From NCBI RefSeq assembly GCF_007993795.1, contig NZ_CP042476.1:1922001-1986000 (forward strand): 64,000 nucleotides of DNA, given 5' to 3'. This stretch comes from Antarcticibacterium arcticum (GTDB lineage: Bacteria; Bacteroidota; Bacteroidia; Flavobacteriales; Flavobacteriaceae). Below are positions 1-8,019 of this stretch, one piece after another. The notes under the pieces were generated by a model. That model ran no database searches, was not told the DNA's origin, and saw only the letters and a list, made by a program, of their open reading frames with translations. The number at the start of each line of letters is the position of its first letter. Positions within the stretch are counted from its first letter, which is position 1. Both the position numbers and the translations under genes were made by a program.

Positions 1-2339
1 GCCAGCACCTCACGAGGATCCTTGCGGAAGCAAAAAAACTTATAGCCGCAGGAAATACCGAAGAAGGAGGATTACAACTTCTAAGGGTTTACCGAGGATT
101 ACCAAAAAACAAGGCACTTATAAAGTACCTGAGTGAAGAAGGTATTCGCCAGCTGTTGCAAAAGAACGAGAACAAATACATGGCCGATAACAACCGCGAA
201 ATGCCGATGGTTGATGAAGAGCTATATTTTGTGATCGAAGAAAAGAACAACCAGATAGATCTTACAGATAAAGGGATAGAATATCTTTCAGGAAAAGATG
301 ACCCCAATTTCTTTGTAATGCCGGAGATAGGAATGGAGATCGCCAAGATCGAAAACCTGGGACTTACCAAAGAAGAAGAGGCTGAAAAGAAAGAGGAACT
401 TTTTCGCGAATATAGTGTAAAAAGCGAGCGTATTCATACGATGCGTCAGCTTTTAAAAGCATACACGCTTTTTGAAAAAGATACCGAATATGTTGTTATT
501 GAGAACAAAGTAAAGATCGTAGACGAGCAAACTGGCCGTATCATGGAAGGCCGTAGATATAGCGACGGGCTGCACCAGGCAATTGAGGCCAAGGAAAATG
601 TGAAGATCGAGGATGCAACCCAAACCTTTGCTACGGTAACCCTTCAGAACTACTTCCGTATGTACCGAAAACTTTCAGGGATGACAGGAACAGCAGTTAC
701 TGAAGCCGGAGAATTCTGGGAGATCTATAAAATGGACGTAGTAGAAATTCCAACTAACCGTCCCATCGCCCGTGCCGATAAGGAAGATCTTGTATATAAA
801 ACAAAACGTGAGAAGTTCAACGCGGTGATCGAGCAGGTGACCGAACTTTCCAATGCGGGAAGGCCGGTGCTTATTGGTACCACATCTGTAGAAATTTCAG
901 AATTATTAAGCCGGATGCTAACCCTGCGTAAAGTTCCTCACAATGTACTTAACGCCAAACTTCACAAGAAGGAAGCAGATATTGTTGCCGAAGCGGGTAA
1001 CTCCGGAATTGTGACCATCGCCACCAACATGGCAGGTCGTGGTACCGATATTAAGTTGAGTAAGGAAGTAAAAGAAGCCGGTGGTCTTGCCATTATTGGT
1101 ACAGAACGCCACGATTCCCGTCGGGTAGACAGGCAGTTACGTGGTCGTGCAGGACGACAGGGAGATCCCGGAAGTTCGCAGTTCTATGTTTCGCTGGAAG
1201 ATAACCTCATGCGTTTGTTCGGATCTGAAAGAATTGCCAAGCTAATGGACCGTATGGGTCTGGAGGAAGGGGAAGTGATCCAACACTCTATGATCTCAAA
1301 ATCTATTGAGCGCGCACAGAAAAAAGTAGAAGAAAACAACTTTGGTGTACGTAAGCGTTTGCTGGAGTATGATGATGTGATGAATGCGCAAAGAGAAGTG
1401 ATCTACAAGCGCCGTTACCATGCATTGTTTGGAGACAGATTGAAAGTAGATATCGCCAATATGGTTTTTGATACTGCGGAAGTGATCACTGAAACCAACA
1501 AACTTGCGCAGGATTACAAGAATTTTGAATTTGAATTGATCAGGTATTTCTCGATGAGCTCCCCTGTTACTGAAGATGAGTTTGCCAAGATGGATTCCCA
1601 AAAGATCGCGGGGATCATTTATAAGTCGGCTTACGAGCATTACCATGCAAAAATGGAGCGCACGGCAAAATCTGCATATCCAATTATCAAGCAGGTTTAC
1701 GAAGATCAGGCCAATAATTTTGAGCGTATCGCAGTACCGTTTACAGATGGTGTAAAAAGTCTTCAGGTGGTAACAAACCTTGAAAAAGCTTATGAAACCG
1801 AAGGCAAGCAACTTACCAAAGATTTTGAAAAGAACATCACACTTGCCATCATAGATGAGTCCTGGAAAACGCATTTGCGCAAGATGGATGAGTTGAAGCA
1901 GAGTGTTCAGCTGGCGGTTCACGAGCAGAAAGATCCATTGCTTATCTATAAATTTGAAGCCTTTGAACTTTTCAAAGTGATGATAGACCAGGTGAACAAA
2001 GATGTGATCTCCTTCCTTTTCAAGGGAGAAATCCCCGAAGGAAATACCCAGAACATAAGGGAAGCACGCCAGCCAAGGCGTAGGGAGAACATTGAAACCT
2101 CCAAGGAAGAAGTTACCAACATGGAAGAACGCGCCGCTCAAAGCCGTGCTGCAGGGCAAAGAGCCCAGCAACGACCGCAGGTAACCGAAACCATTGTGAG
2201 AGAACACGCTAAAATAGGCCGGAATGATAAAGTGACCTTAAAGCATGTGATGAGTGGAGAAAACAAATCCATGAAATACAAGCAGGCAATTCCCCTACTT
2301 GAAAAAGGAGACTGGGTGTTGATTGAAACAAAGGAGTAA
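1..2339 (+). CDS. secA: Preprotein translocase ATPase SecA (5' truncated by window edge)
   Basis: This is the C-terminal ~778 residues of SecA, the motor that drives unfolded preproteins through SecYEG. The reading frame is open from base 3, so the first Met (base 156) is internal and the true start lies before the window. Visible marks are the second nucleotide-binding domain motifs TNMAGRGTDI and QLRGRAGRQGDPGSS, the helical scaffold segment around IIDESWKTHLRKMDELKQ, and a basic, Arg/Gln-rich tail. The tail ends in a KYKQAIPLLEKGDWVLIE segment and has no CxC zinc-finger linker, as I would expect for this phylum. A strong terminator follows directly, so secA probably ends its transcript. 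Confidence 0.97.
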   Translation, partial: QHLTRILAEAKKLIAAGNTEEGGLQLLRVYRGLPKNKALIKYLSEEGIRQLLQKNENKYMADNNREMPMVDEELYFVIEEKNNQIDLTDKGIEYLSGKDDPNFFVMPEIGMEIAKIENLGLTKEEEAEKKEELFREYSVKSERIHTMRQLLKAYTLFEKDTEYVVIENKVKIVDEQTGRIMEGRRYSDGLHQAIEAKENVKIEDATQTFATVTLQNYFRMYRKLSGMTGTAVTEAGEFWEIYKMDVVEIPTNRPIARADKEDLVYKTKREKFNAVIEQVTELSNAGRPVLIGTTSVEISELLSRMLTLRKVPHNVLNAKLHKKEADIVAEAGNSGIVTIATNMAGRGTDIKLSKEVKEAGGLAIIGTERHDSRRVDRQLRGRAGRQGDPGSSQFYVSLEDNLMRLFGSERIAKLMDRMGLEEGEVIQHSMISKSIERAQKKVEENNFGVRKRLLEYDDVMNAQREVIYKRRYHALFGDRLKVDIANMVFDTAEVITETNKLAQDYKNFEFELIRYFSMSSPVTEDEFAKMDSQKIAGIIYKSAYEHYHAKMERTAKSAYPIIKQVYEDQANNFERIAVPFTDGVKSLQVVTNLEKAYETEGKQLTKDFEKNITLAIIDESWKTHLRKMDELKQSVQLAVHEQKDPLLIYKFEAFELFKVMIDQVNKDVISFLFKGEIPEGNTQNIREARQPRRRENIETSKEEVTNMEERAAQSRAAGQRAQQRPQVTETIVREHAKIGRNDKVTLKHVMSGENKSMKYKQAIPLLEKGDWVLIETKE

Positions 2340-2380
2340 ATGAGGAAAAGATTTAAAGAGTAAAATATATTTCAAAGAAG

Positions 2381-2409
2381 ATCCCGGGGTAATAGCCGGG
2401 ATTTTTTTT
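2381..2409 (+). terminator. Rho-independent terminator after secA
   Basis: The inverted repeat ATCCCGG/CCGGGAT closes a short loop and is followed directly by a run of eight T, 41 bases after the secA stop. Confidence 0.9.
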
Positions 2410-2474
2410 GTTTGGTGAAGTGGAGAGAGGACAGTGGACAGAGGAGAGTGGACAATAAAGAAAATCCGTCTTGG

Positions 2475-2567
2475 TCTGCATTTTTATCTGCGGAATCTGC
2501 GCATGCAACCACCCCGCCCCACCGGCCCTCCGGTTGGGGGGTCCACCCCTCCTTTGAAAGGAGGGGA
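2475..2567. repeat. Interspersed repeat with two GC-rich hairpins
   Basis: The block opens with the motif TCTGCATTTTTATCTGCGG. This motif recurs intact at 3161-3187, shorter at 2917-2934 and degenerate at 2787-2802. Two hairpins follow: CCCCACCGG pairing with CCGGTTGGGG (2516-2538), and CTCCTTTGAAAGGAG (about 2551-2567). The GC-rich hairpins stand out in an AT-rich spacer. I see no coding potential in the short ORFs here. The region 2410-3300 between secA and the DUF4199 gene is made almost wholly of such repeats. Confidence 0.7.
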
Positions 2568-2575
2568 GCTTTTTT

Positions 2576-2757
2576 CGATTTAAGGAACGTCATTTAATTC
2601 AAATTGTATATGGAAAAATGTAAATAAATGTTCCCGGACTGAAATCATTCATTATTAAATGCTCCTTCCCTTGTCAAGGGAAGGTGGATTAATCGGGGAG
2701 ATAAGAGCAAGTTTTTAGCACTAGTATCCTACCGATTAAGACGGAAGGGTTCTGACC
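2576..2757. repeat. Tandem duplication, copy 1
   Basis: This is the first copy of a ~375 bp repeat period. Bases 2626-2757 match 3000-3131 with a single substitution that I can see (G/T in the hairpin loop of CCTTCCCTTG). The remainder of the copy (2576-2625) is more diverged. The unit holds the hairpin CCTTCCCTTGTCAAGGGAAGG. More degenerate similarity continues past base 2757 to about 2870. Confidence 0.9.
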
Positions 2758-2950
2758 ATCATCCTTTTAATAAAAATCTGCGTTGATCTGTATTTTATCT
2801 GCTGTATATGCGGGAAAGCTTTTTGCTGTATACTGTATATTGAAAAATGTATATCGAAATACTATTGACAGGAAAAGTTTTTGACCCTCACCCTTTGTAA
2901 AAAAAATCGGTATTGATCTGCATTTTTATCTGCGAAAGCATGCACCCCGT

Positions 2951-3131
2951 CGATTTAGGAAAGTCATTTAATTCAAATTGCATATTGAAAAGTGTAAACA
3001 AATGTTCCCGGACTGAAATCATTCATTATTAAATGCTCCTTCCCTTTTCAAGGGAAGGTGGATTAATCGGGGAGATAAGAGCAAGTTTTTAGCACTAGTA
3101 TCCTACCGATTAAGACGGAAGGGTTCTGACC
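2951..3131. repeat. Tandem duplication, copy 2
   Basis: Second copy of the block at 2576-2757, in the same orientation and offset by about 374 bases. Its downstream flank (TCTGCATTTTTATCTGCGG, then GCGGGAAAGC and GCTGTATACTG) also resembles the flank of copy 1, so the duplicated unit is longer than the conserved core. Confidence 0.9.
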
Positions 3132-3300
3132 CTCACCCTTTTTAAAAAAATCGATTTTGATCTGCATTTTTATCTGCGGAATCTGCGGGAAAGCCTTTTG
3201 GCTGTATACTGTTTATTGTATTGTGTACAATGAGTTACATGTAAGAATAGCGATACATTCATATTTTTCACTAATTTTAGCTCCCTAACCGGCAAGCATC

Positions 3301-3794
3301 ATGAAAAACTTTACCACCGAAATTAAATGGGGAATCATTTTTATTATTTCAAGCCTCTTTTGGGTTTGGTTTGAAAAATTGTTTGGTCTTCATGATATTT
3401 ACGTGGCTCAGCACCCCTTGTATACCAATCTTTTTGGGATCGTGGCGGTGACCCTTTATTTTCTGGCACTTCGCGAAAAAAAGTTACAGTTCTACCAAGG
3501 TATTATGACCTGGAAAGAAGGATTTACCTCCGGGGTTATATTAACGGTTATTATCACTATACTATCCCCCTGGCCCAATACATTGCCTATACTTTTATCA
3601 CTCCTAAATATTTTGAGAATATCATTGCTTTCAGTGTCGAGAACGGAAGAATGACGAGCGAGCAGGCAGAGACTTATTTCAGCCTGAGATCTTACCTCAT
3701 TCAGGCTACTTTTGGAGCACTGGTAATGGGAGTGGTTACATCGGCTGTGGTGGCGTGGTTTCTTAAAAGCGCAGCGGTAAAAGAGGTTTCTTAG
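3301..3794 (+). pseudogene. DUF4199-family membrane protein, broken by a frameshift
   Basis: Reading from ATG 3301, the frame gives a membrane protein with hydrophobic segments near residues 10-30, 40-57 and 75-95, then drifts into a non-homologous tail ending at 3654. Restoring one base in the C run at 3566-3570 (five C where six would keep frame) continues the protein through PKYFENIIAFSVENGRMTSE and a final membrane helix to a TAG at 3792-3794. The restored length is about 164 residues, usual for DUF4199 proteins. Known members are uncharacterised inner-membrane proteins of Bacteroidetes. The defect lies in a homopolymer, so it is either a very recent mutation or a sequencing error. The downstream half shows no decay. 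Confidence 0.85.
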
Positions 3795-3798
3795 TAGG

Positions 3799-3922
3799 GG
3801 AAATGGTTTCCCGCAGAATTCGCTTAATGGCGCAGAAAATTTCCCGGATTACATTGATTTTATTAGCAGATGAGGCGGAAACTATTTCCCGCAAAATTCG
3901 CGGAATTACGCGGAAAAAATTC
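3799..3922. repeat. Imperfect direct repeat of a TTTCCCGC...GCGGAAAA element
   Basis: Two related ~46 bp units occur at about 3799-3845 and 3877-3922. Each reads GGAAA...TTTCCCGCA.AATTCGC followed by a GCGCAG/GCGGAA-rich half. They belong to the same style of intergenic repeat as the TCTGCGG elements upstream of the DUF4199 gene. Confidence 0.6.
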
Positions 3923-3946
3923 AGGTTAAATTACCCTAACTAACAA

Positions 3947-3965
3947 CCTGCCTGCGGCAGGCAGG
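3947..3965. repeat. GC-rich palindrome (REP-like)
   Basis: CCTGCCTGCGGCAGGCAGG is a near-perfect palindrome. Related copies lie near 18683-18702 and 18723-18741. It sits between the ends of the DUF4199 gene (+) and the M23 peptidase gene (-), so it could act as a structured 3' end for both. Confidence 0.7.
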
Positions 3966-4008
3966 CCCAGAAATCATCTTACCATTTTACCATCAAATGA
4001 TCGAATGA

Positions 4009-4698
4009 TCAAATCTTCAGAAGTAAATTAGGGTCGGGACAATTTTTTAAATAAGTATCTAGATCCTTCGCAGCAACCACGCCCGGATAATCCCCATTAA
4101 ACCCCTGCAAGTCATTTATGATCTGGAAATGCAGGTGGGGTGCATAATCGCCATTAACACGGGAAGACCCAAGTTTTCCCAGCTTGTCCCCTGCCTCGAT
4201 GATTTGCCCGAAGGCGAAGGTTTCAAGACACTTTCGGCTTAAATGCCCATACAGGGTATAAAAAGTTTTTTCTCCGTAAATATGTTCAAGGATCAATGTA
4301 GGCCCGTAATTCCCAAAGCCTTCATTGTCCTGAAAGCTATGCACTGTACCATCAAGTGGGGCGATCACCGAAGTGCCAACATCACACCACAGGTCCAGAC
4401 CTATATGTACTTCCCGGGGAGAGGACTTGTTTTCATTATTGAAGATGACGCTTTGCTGGTACAAATTACGCTTTTCATTATAGCCCCCAAAAGCCACTTT
4501 GGCCTTTTGGGAAGCTACAAATTCATCTATATATTTTTTATATTCCAGGGCCGAGGGGATCTTGATATTATTAAGATCCTTATTCTTTCCCGAAAGGTCT
4601 ATATGTACAAAATCCTTTTTGGCGTATTTGGTATCAATAACCGGTGTAAAACCGGTAGTTAACTCTTTTATAAACTCGGCAAACTCATCTTTGGCCAT
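4009..4698 (-). CDS. M23/LytM-family zinc metallopeptidase
   Basis: The 229-residue protein has a LytM-type endopeptidase domain at about residues 90-200. The zinc ligands are recognisable: H98 and D102 in VHIGLDLW, H190 in APHLHFQ, plus the supporting H152 in LYGHLS. M23 enzymes cut peptidoglycan cross-bridges, or bind them when inactive; here the full ligand set is present. The N-terminal ~90 residues are charged, with no signal peptide that I can recognise, so either secretion is unconventional or the true substrate is intracellular. The gene stands alone, in the same direction as the downstream-reading ECF operon, 24 bases past its end. Confidence 0.85.
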   Translation of the reverse strand: MAKDEFAEFIKELTTGFTPVIDTKYAKKDFVHIDLSGKNKDLNNIKIPSALEYKKYIDEFVASQKAKVAFGGYNEKRNLYQQSVIFNNENKSSPREVHIGLDLWCDVGTSVIAPLDGTVHSFQDNEGFGNYGPTLILEHIYGEKTFYTLYGHLSRKCLETFAFGQIIEAGDKLGKLGSSRVNGDYAPHLHFQIINDLQGFNGDYPGVVAAKDLDTYLKNCPDPNLLLKI

Positions 4699-4722
4699 TG
4701 GTATCTTTTTACCAAAAATAAC

Positions 4723-6099
4723 CTATTTAATTATAATTTTACTAAAAGTTGAGTTAATGGAAATATTTCTGTTTGCATTGGCAGCGCGGTAAAATCCGTT
4801 GAGCATTTCATTGTCATAAGAAATGCTTGATTTAATGGTAGATGCCTTTGGATATTCAATGTTGCTTTGTGTCCCGTTATAATTAAAATTAAGGGCTGTT
4901 TGAGGCAAACTAAGCTGAAGATCACTGTTCTTAACTGTTATATCAAGATTTTTAAATTCTGGATTGAGTTTCCCAATCTTTAAAGCCCCAAAGGTACCTG
5001 TAAGAATTCCTGTTTCCCCTATTTCGCTAATATTAACATCGCTGGAGTTCGAAACCAATTTGATACTTTGAGCCTTGTTAATCGCAATTTTTTGAGCATA
5101 GCCTGCATTTAGTATACCGTAGTTCCATTGTTCAATTGTCACGGGGCTGTAAGACACCTTAACATCTGTATCTTTCCCGTCTATTATATTACCTGTTAAG
5201 GAGCTGTGGGAAAGGTTGGCCTTAAGATTGGTAGCCTTGTTTCCAAGTTTAACCGCCCCATGTCTTACATCCAATTGCAGCCTTGCTCCCGCCGGCATTT
5301 TAACTTTTATATTTCTATTTGCCTTTGTTCCGGTCCTGGTTTCCTTTCCTTTTTCCATTTTTTCCAGGCCTTCCATTTCCTTAGCGAAGTTTTCACCCCA
5401 TTTCTCCATTTGGGCACCAAAACTTTCAGCCCACTTCTCCATAGATTTTTCGAACTCCTCGCCATTTACCTCCATTTTCTTTTCCAGGTTCTTTTCCCAA
5501 ACCTCGGCATTTTTCTCAAACTGCTCTGCCCATTTCTCCATAGATTTCTCAAAATCCTTCCCGAAGTTCTCCTCTATTTTCTTTTCCCATTTTTTAATGT
5601 ATTTGTCCCCATCCTTTTGATAGGCTTCGTAATCAAAATTAAGATTCCCCATTTTCGCAGCAAAATCGGGTGGGAGCGGCGGATTCTTTGCAATATTTTC
5701 TACCATAGGCGCAACCATCTCACTCATTATAGGAGCAATTAGATTTTGAAGATGGCTCAAAGATTCATTGAGGGAAGACATATCCATCTCTGGCACTTTT
5801 AATGTACCTCCCCCGGAGTTTATTCGTACTTCTGAAGAGGTTCCGCTGGCATCAAACTTCCAGGCCTCCATAAGTTTTTTAGCTTCTTCTCCCTTCACTC
5901 CCGGGTCCAGAAACGCTTCTATTTGCACTTCATTTTTATCCCAGATCTCAAAGGTTACATTGGTATGCCTTGCATCTACAACTATCTTTACGTCCTTCGA
6001 TGTTTTAAAATTCTGATCTGGTTTTTTTGTCTGGCCAAAGCTGGTGGCACCTGCCAGGACCAGCATTACAAGTAGGGTCTTATGCCTGAAGTTTTTCAT
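4723..6099 (-). CDS. Exported DUF4097-like protein with an 11-residue-repeat coiled coil
   Basis: This 458-residue protein has a signal peptide (residues 1-22, ending SFGQ). A small beta domain (about 35-100) is followed by a helical stretch (155-255) and then a C-terminal beta-helix-like region of the DUF4097/adhesin type (265-458). The helical stretch is periodic at 11 residues: F/L at 183, 194, 205, 216, 227 and 238, with Trp seven residues later at 190, 201, 223 and 234. The motif FEKSMEKWAE occurs twice. The gene is third in an operon, overlapping the anti-sigma-like gene by 20 bases. DUF4097 proteins are thought to lie in the envelope. I infer an envelope-stress output or sensor; the exact role is unknown. 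Confidence 0.75.
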   Translation of the reverse strand: MKNFRHKTLLVMLVLAGATSFGQTKKPDQNFKTSKDVKIVVDARHTNVTFEIWDKNEVQIEAFLDPGVKGEEAKKLMEAWKFDASGTSSEVRINSGGGTLKVPEMDMSSLNESLSHLQNLIAPIMSEMVAPMVENIAKNPPLPPDFAAKMGNLNFDYEAYQKDGDKYIKKWEKKIEENFGKDFEKSMEKWAEQFEKNAEVWEKNLEKKMEVNGEEFEKSMEKWAESFGAQMEKWGENFAKEMEGLEKMEKGKETRTGTKANRNIKVKMPAGARLQLDVRHGAVKLGNKATNLKANLSHSSLTGNIIDGKDTDVKVSYSPVTIEQWNYGILNAGYAQKIAINKAQSIKLVSNSSDVNISEIGETGILTGTFGALKIGKLNPEFKNLDITVKNSDLQLSLPQTALNFNYNGTQSNIEYPKASTIKSSISYDNEMLNGFYRAANANRNISINSTFSKIIIK

Positions 6100-6688
6100 G
6101 ACTTTTATTTTTTGATTGTTTTATCTCGTTTAATTTTGTTTTCAGTTTTCGCAGCAGGTCCATACGCAATTGAAGATTTGCGATCATAGCTTCAATTGTT
6201 TGCTCATTAGGCCCGGATTCATTTAGCTCGGCATTGAGCCGCTGGTATTCCTTATCCAGTTCTTCCATTTCCAGCATAAAGGCATCAATTAAGGCCTTAT
6301 TATCATTATTCACTTCAAGTTTTGCAAGTTCCATATTGATACCGGCCATATAATAATTTTCAATTTTCTTGAACTCCGGCGAGATATCGCTTAACTGGAA
6401 TTGCTTTTGTACCGTGCCGGTCTCTTCAATTTTATCTTCAGAAGGAACAGTAACAATTTGGTTCTCTGCCGGCCCATAGCTGCCGGAATTAAAATAGAAC
6501 AAACCAATTCCAAGTGCCACAATAAAAATTGCCGAAATTTTAAGGTAGAAATTGTTATGGGACCTTCTCTCCTGCGGAAGTTCCTTTTGAAGTCTTGCCT
6601 CAAATCGTTTTTGATGGCCTTTATTTAACTTCTCGCCTGTTGTGGGATCCTCTTCTGCTGAAAACAGATCTCTAATATCCTGTGCCAT
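6080..6688 (-). CDS. Anti-sigma-like single-pass membrane protein
   Basis: The 202-residue protein has an acidic/basic cytoplasmic N-terminus containing GHQKRFEARLQKELP, an arrangement seen in flavobacterial anti-sigma proteins. One membrane helix follows at about 48-66, then a periplasmic region with a long predicted coiled coil (residues 115-195). It overlaps the sigma factor gene by 17 bases and the DUF4097 gene by 20, so all three are probably translationally coupled. I infer that it holds the ECF sigma factor inactive until an envelope signal arrives. No zinc-binding HxxxCxxC motif is present, so it is not a ZAS-type anti-sigma factor. Confidence 0.7.
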   Translation of the reverse strand: MAQDIRDLFSAEEDPTTGEKLNKGHQKRFEARLQKELPQERRSHNNFYLKISAIFIVALGIGLFYFNSGSYGPAENQIVTVPSEDKIEETGTVQKQFQLSDISPEFKKIENYYMAGINMELAKLEVNNDNKALIDAFMLEMEELDKEYQRLNAELNESGPNEQTIEAMIANLQLRMDLLRKLKTKLNEIKQSKNKSHEKLQA

Positions 6689-7211
6689 TTTTCAAATGTT
6701 TTAATTCTTCCTGTAATTTCTTTTTTCCCCGGTGAACCATTGTTCTGGAAGCCACCTGGCTTATATTCATTATTTCTGAAATCTCTTCGTGATCATATCC
6801 TTCAATTAAATACAACATAAGCGGATATTTATATTTTTCGGGCAAATGCTCTATAGCTGTTTTTACGCGGGCTACTCCAATCCCGTCATCAATCTGCCAG
6901 TTGTCATCTTCTTCCGCAGTATTAAGTACATTTTCATTCAAAGCAACCAATTCCATTTTTTTTGCTTTCAGCTTGTCAATACATTTATTGATAACTATCT
7001 TCTTCAACCAGGCACCAAAAGTCACCTCCCCGTTATATTGGTGGAGCTTGGTAAAAGCCTTGATAAAAGCCTCCTGCATGGCATCTTCGGCTTCAAATGG
7101 ATCCTTTAAAAATCTCCTTGTCACTATGTACATTCCGTCACAATAACGATTGTAGAGCTCCATCTGGGCTTTGCGGTTATTGGCGTGACACGCTGCAATT
7201 AACTGGTGCAT
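6672..7211 (-). CDS. ECF RNA polymerase sigma factor
   Basis: This 179-residue sigma-70 family protein has region 2 at about residues 10-80 (FLKDPFEAEDAMQEAFIKAF) and region 4 at about 115-172 (LPEKYKYPLMLYLIEGYDHEEISEIMNIS, then a helix with SRTMVHRGKKKL). There is no region 3, as in all ECF factors. It heads a three-gene operon with the anti-sigma-like protein and the DUF4097 protein. The likely target is its own promoter (see 7246-7271). The trigger is unknown. Confidence 0.92.
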   Translation of the reverse strand: MHQLIAACHANNRKAQMELYNRYCDGMYIVTRRFLKDPFEAEDAMQEAFIKAFTKLHQYNGEVTFGAWLKKIVINKCIDKLKAKKMELVALNENVLNTAEEDDNWQIDDGIGVARVKTAIEHLPEKYKYPLMLYLIEGYDHEEISEIMNISQVASRTMVHRGKKKLQEELKHLKNGTGY

Positions 7212-7245
7212 TGAAATCCTGAATTTTGGTTAGCTGGTATTCTAA

Positions 7246-7271
7246 AGACGACTTATAATTTAAAGTGTTGC
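7246..7271 (-). promoter_or_regulatory. Candidate ECF-type autoregulatory promoter
   Basis: On the minus strand GCAAC (7267-7271) and CGTCT (7246-7250) are separated by 16 bases, and the sigma gene starts 35 bases further on. AAC plus CGTC with this spacing is the common pattern of ECF promoters. It would allow the sigma factor to drive its own operon. Confidence 0.55.
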
Positions 7272-7409
7272 AAAAATCTGGCTTTCTTCTTTTTTAATTC
7301 TGAAATTAGCCCGGAATTAATATCCGACACTAAAATAACGCATTGATTATAAGTTTTTAAGCTGAAAATGGCATAATTTTAGAAATGGTAATCATCAAAT
7401 AATATTATT

Positions 7410-8000
7410 ATGGGAACCAAATTAAAAACAGGGCTTAAAATTGGGGGATTTGTGATCCTGCTGTTGCTGGTAGGGCTGTTTTTAAAGCGCTATTCCACAA
7501 AAGCACACAGCCCGGAGGATATAGTGCATTATGAGGAAGAATCCCTTGAGATTGAAGTTTATTATAACAGGCCCTATAAAAAGGACAGGGTGATCTTTGG
7601 AGAACTTGTGCCTTATGGAGAAGTGTGGAGAACGGGTGCCAATGAGGCCACTACTTTTACCACCAACCAGGATCTTCTGGTAGACGGATCTTTACTGAAA
7701 GCTGGGAAATATACCCTCTGGACCATCCCAGGAGAAAAGTCCTGGAAAGTGATCTTTAATTCCAAAATGTATCCCTGGGGAATTGACCTTGATAAAAAAC
7801 CCTACCGCGAACCTGAATTTGATGCTTTGGTACTTGAAGTGCCTACGGCCAAATTACCGGAAGTCCTGGAGCAGTTCAGTATCTATTTTGAGAGGGAAAA
7901 TGAATTGATCTTTTTAAGCCTGGCGTGGGATGAGACCCTGGTAACCGTGCCTATACAAACTGCAAAAGAAGCGCACGAGGCGCTCCTTTCTTTCAACTAA
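7410..8000 (+). CDS. DUF2911 domain protein
   Basis: This is a 196-residue protein with one N-terminal membrane helix (about 10-26) and a DUF2911 domain (about 45-165). The conserved stretch runs RPYKKDRVIFGELVPYGEVW, followed by RTGANEATTF and WTIPGEKSWKVIFN. DUF2911 proteins are widespread in Bacteroidetes and of unknown function, probably envelope-anchored beta-sandwich folds. The gene stands alone between the ECF operon (divergent) and ohr (convergent). Confidence 0.85.
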   Translation: MGTKLKTGLKIGGFVILLLLVGLFLKRYSTKAHSPEDIVHYEEESLEIEVYYNRPYKKDRVIFGELVPYGEVWRTGANEATTFTTNQDLLVDGSLLKAGKYTLWTIPGEKSWKVIFNSKMYPWGIDLDKKPYREPEFDALVLEVPTAKLPEVLEQFSIYFERENELIFLSLAWDETLVTVPIQTAKEAHEALLSFN

Positions 8001-8019
8001 TTAAAAAATTAAGAGAGTT

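Noticed and set aside
1296..2207. 303-residue open frame on the minus strand inside secA
   Set aside because: It lies wholly within secA, a certain gene, has no recognisable domain and its composition mirrors the codon pattern of the opposite strand.
2372..2597. Short frames on both strands in the secA-DUF4199 spacer
   Set aside because: They are made of repeat DNA (GC hairpins and TCTGCGG motifs); the products are Pro/Trp/Arg-rich and inconsistent between repeat copies.
2410..3300. CRISPR array
   Set aside because: Repeat units are few, long and degenerate, with no regular short repeat-spacer alternation and no cas genes in the window.
5206..5742. 178-residue plus-strand frame over the DUF4097 gene
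   Set aside because: It is an antisense shadow of the Glu/Lys-rich coiled coil, which produces a Phe/Leu/Pro-rich product that mimics a membrane protein.
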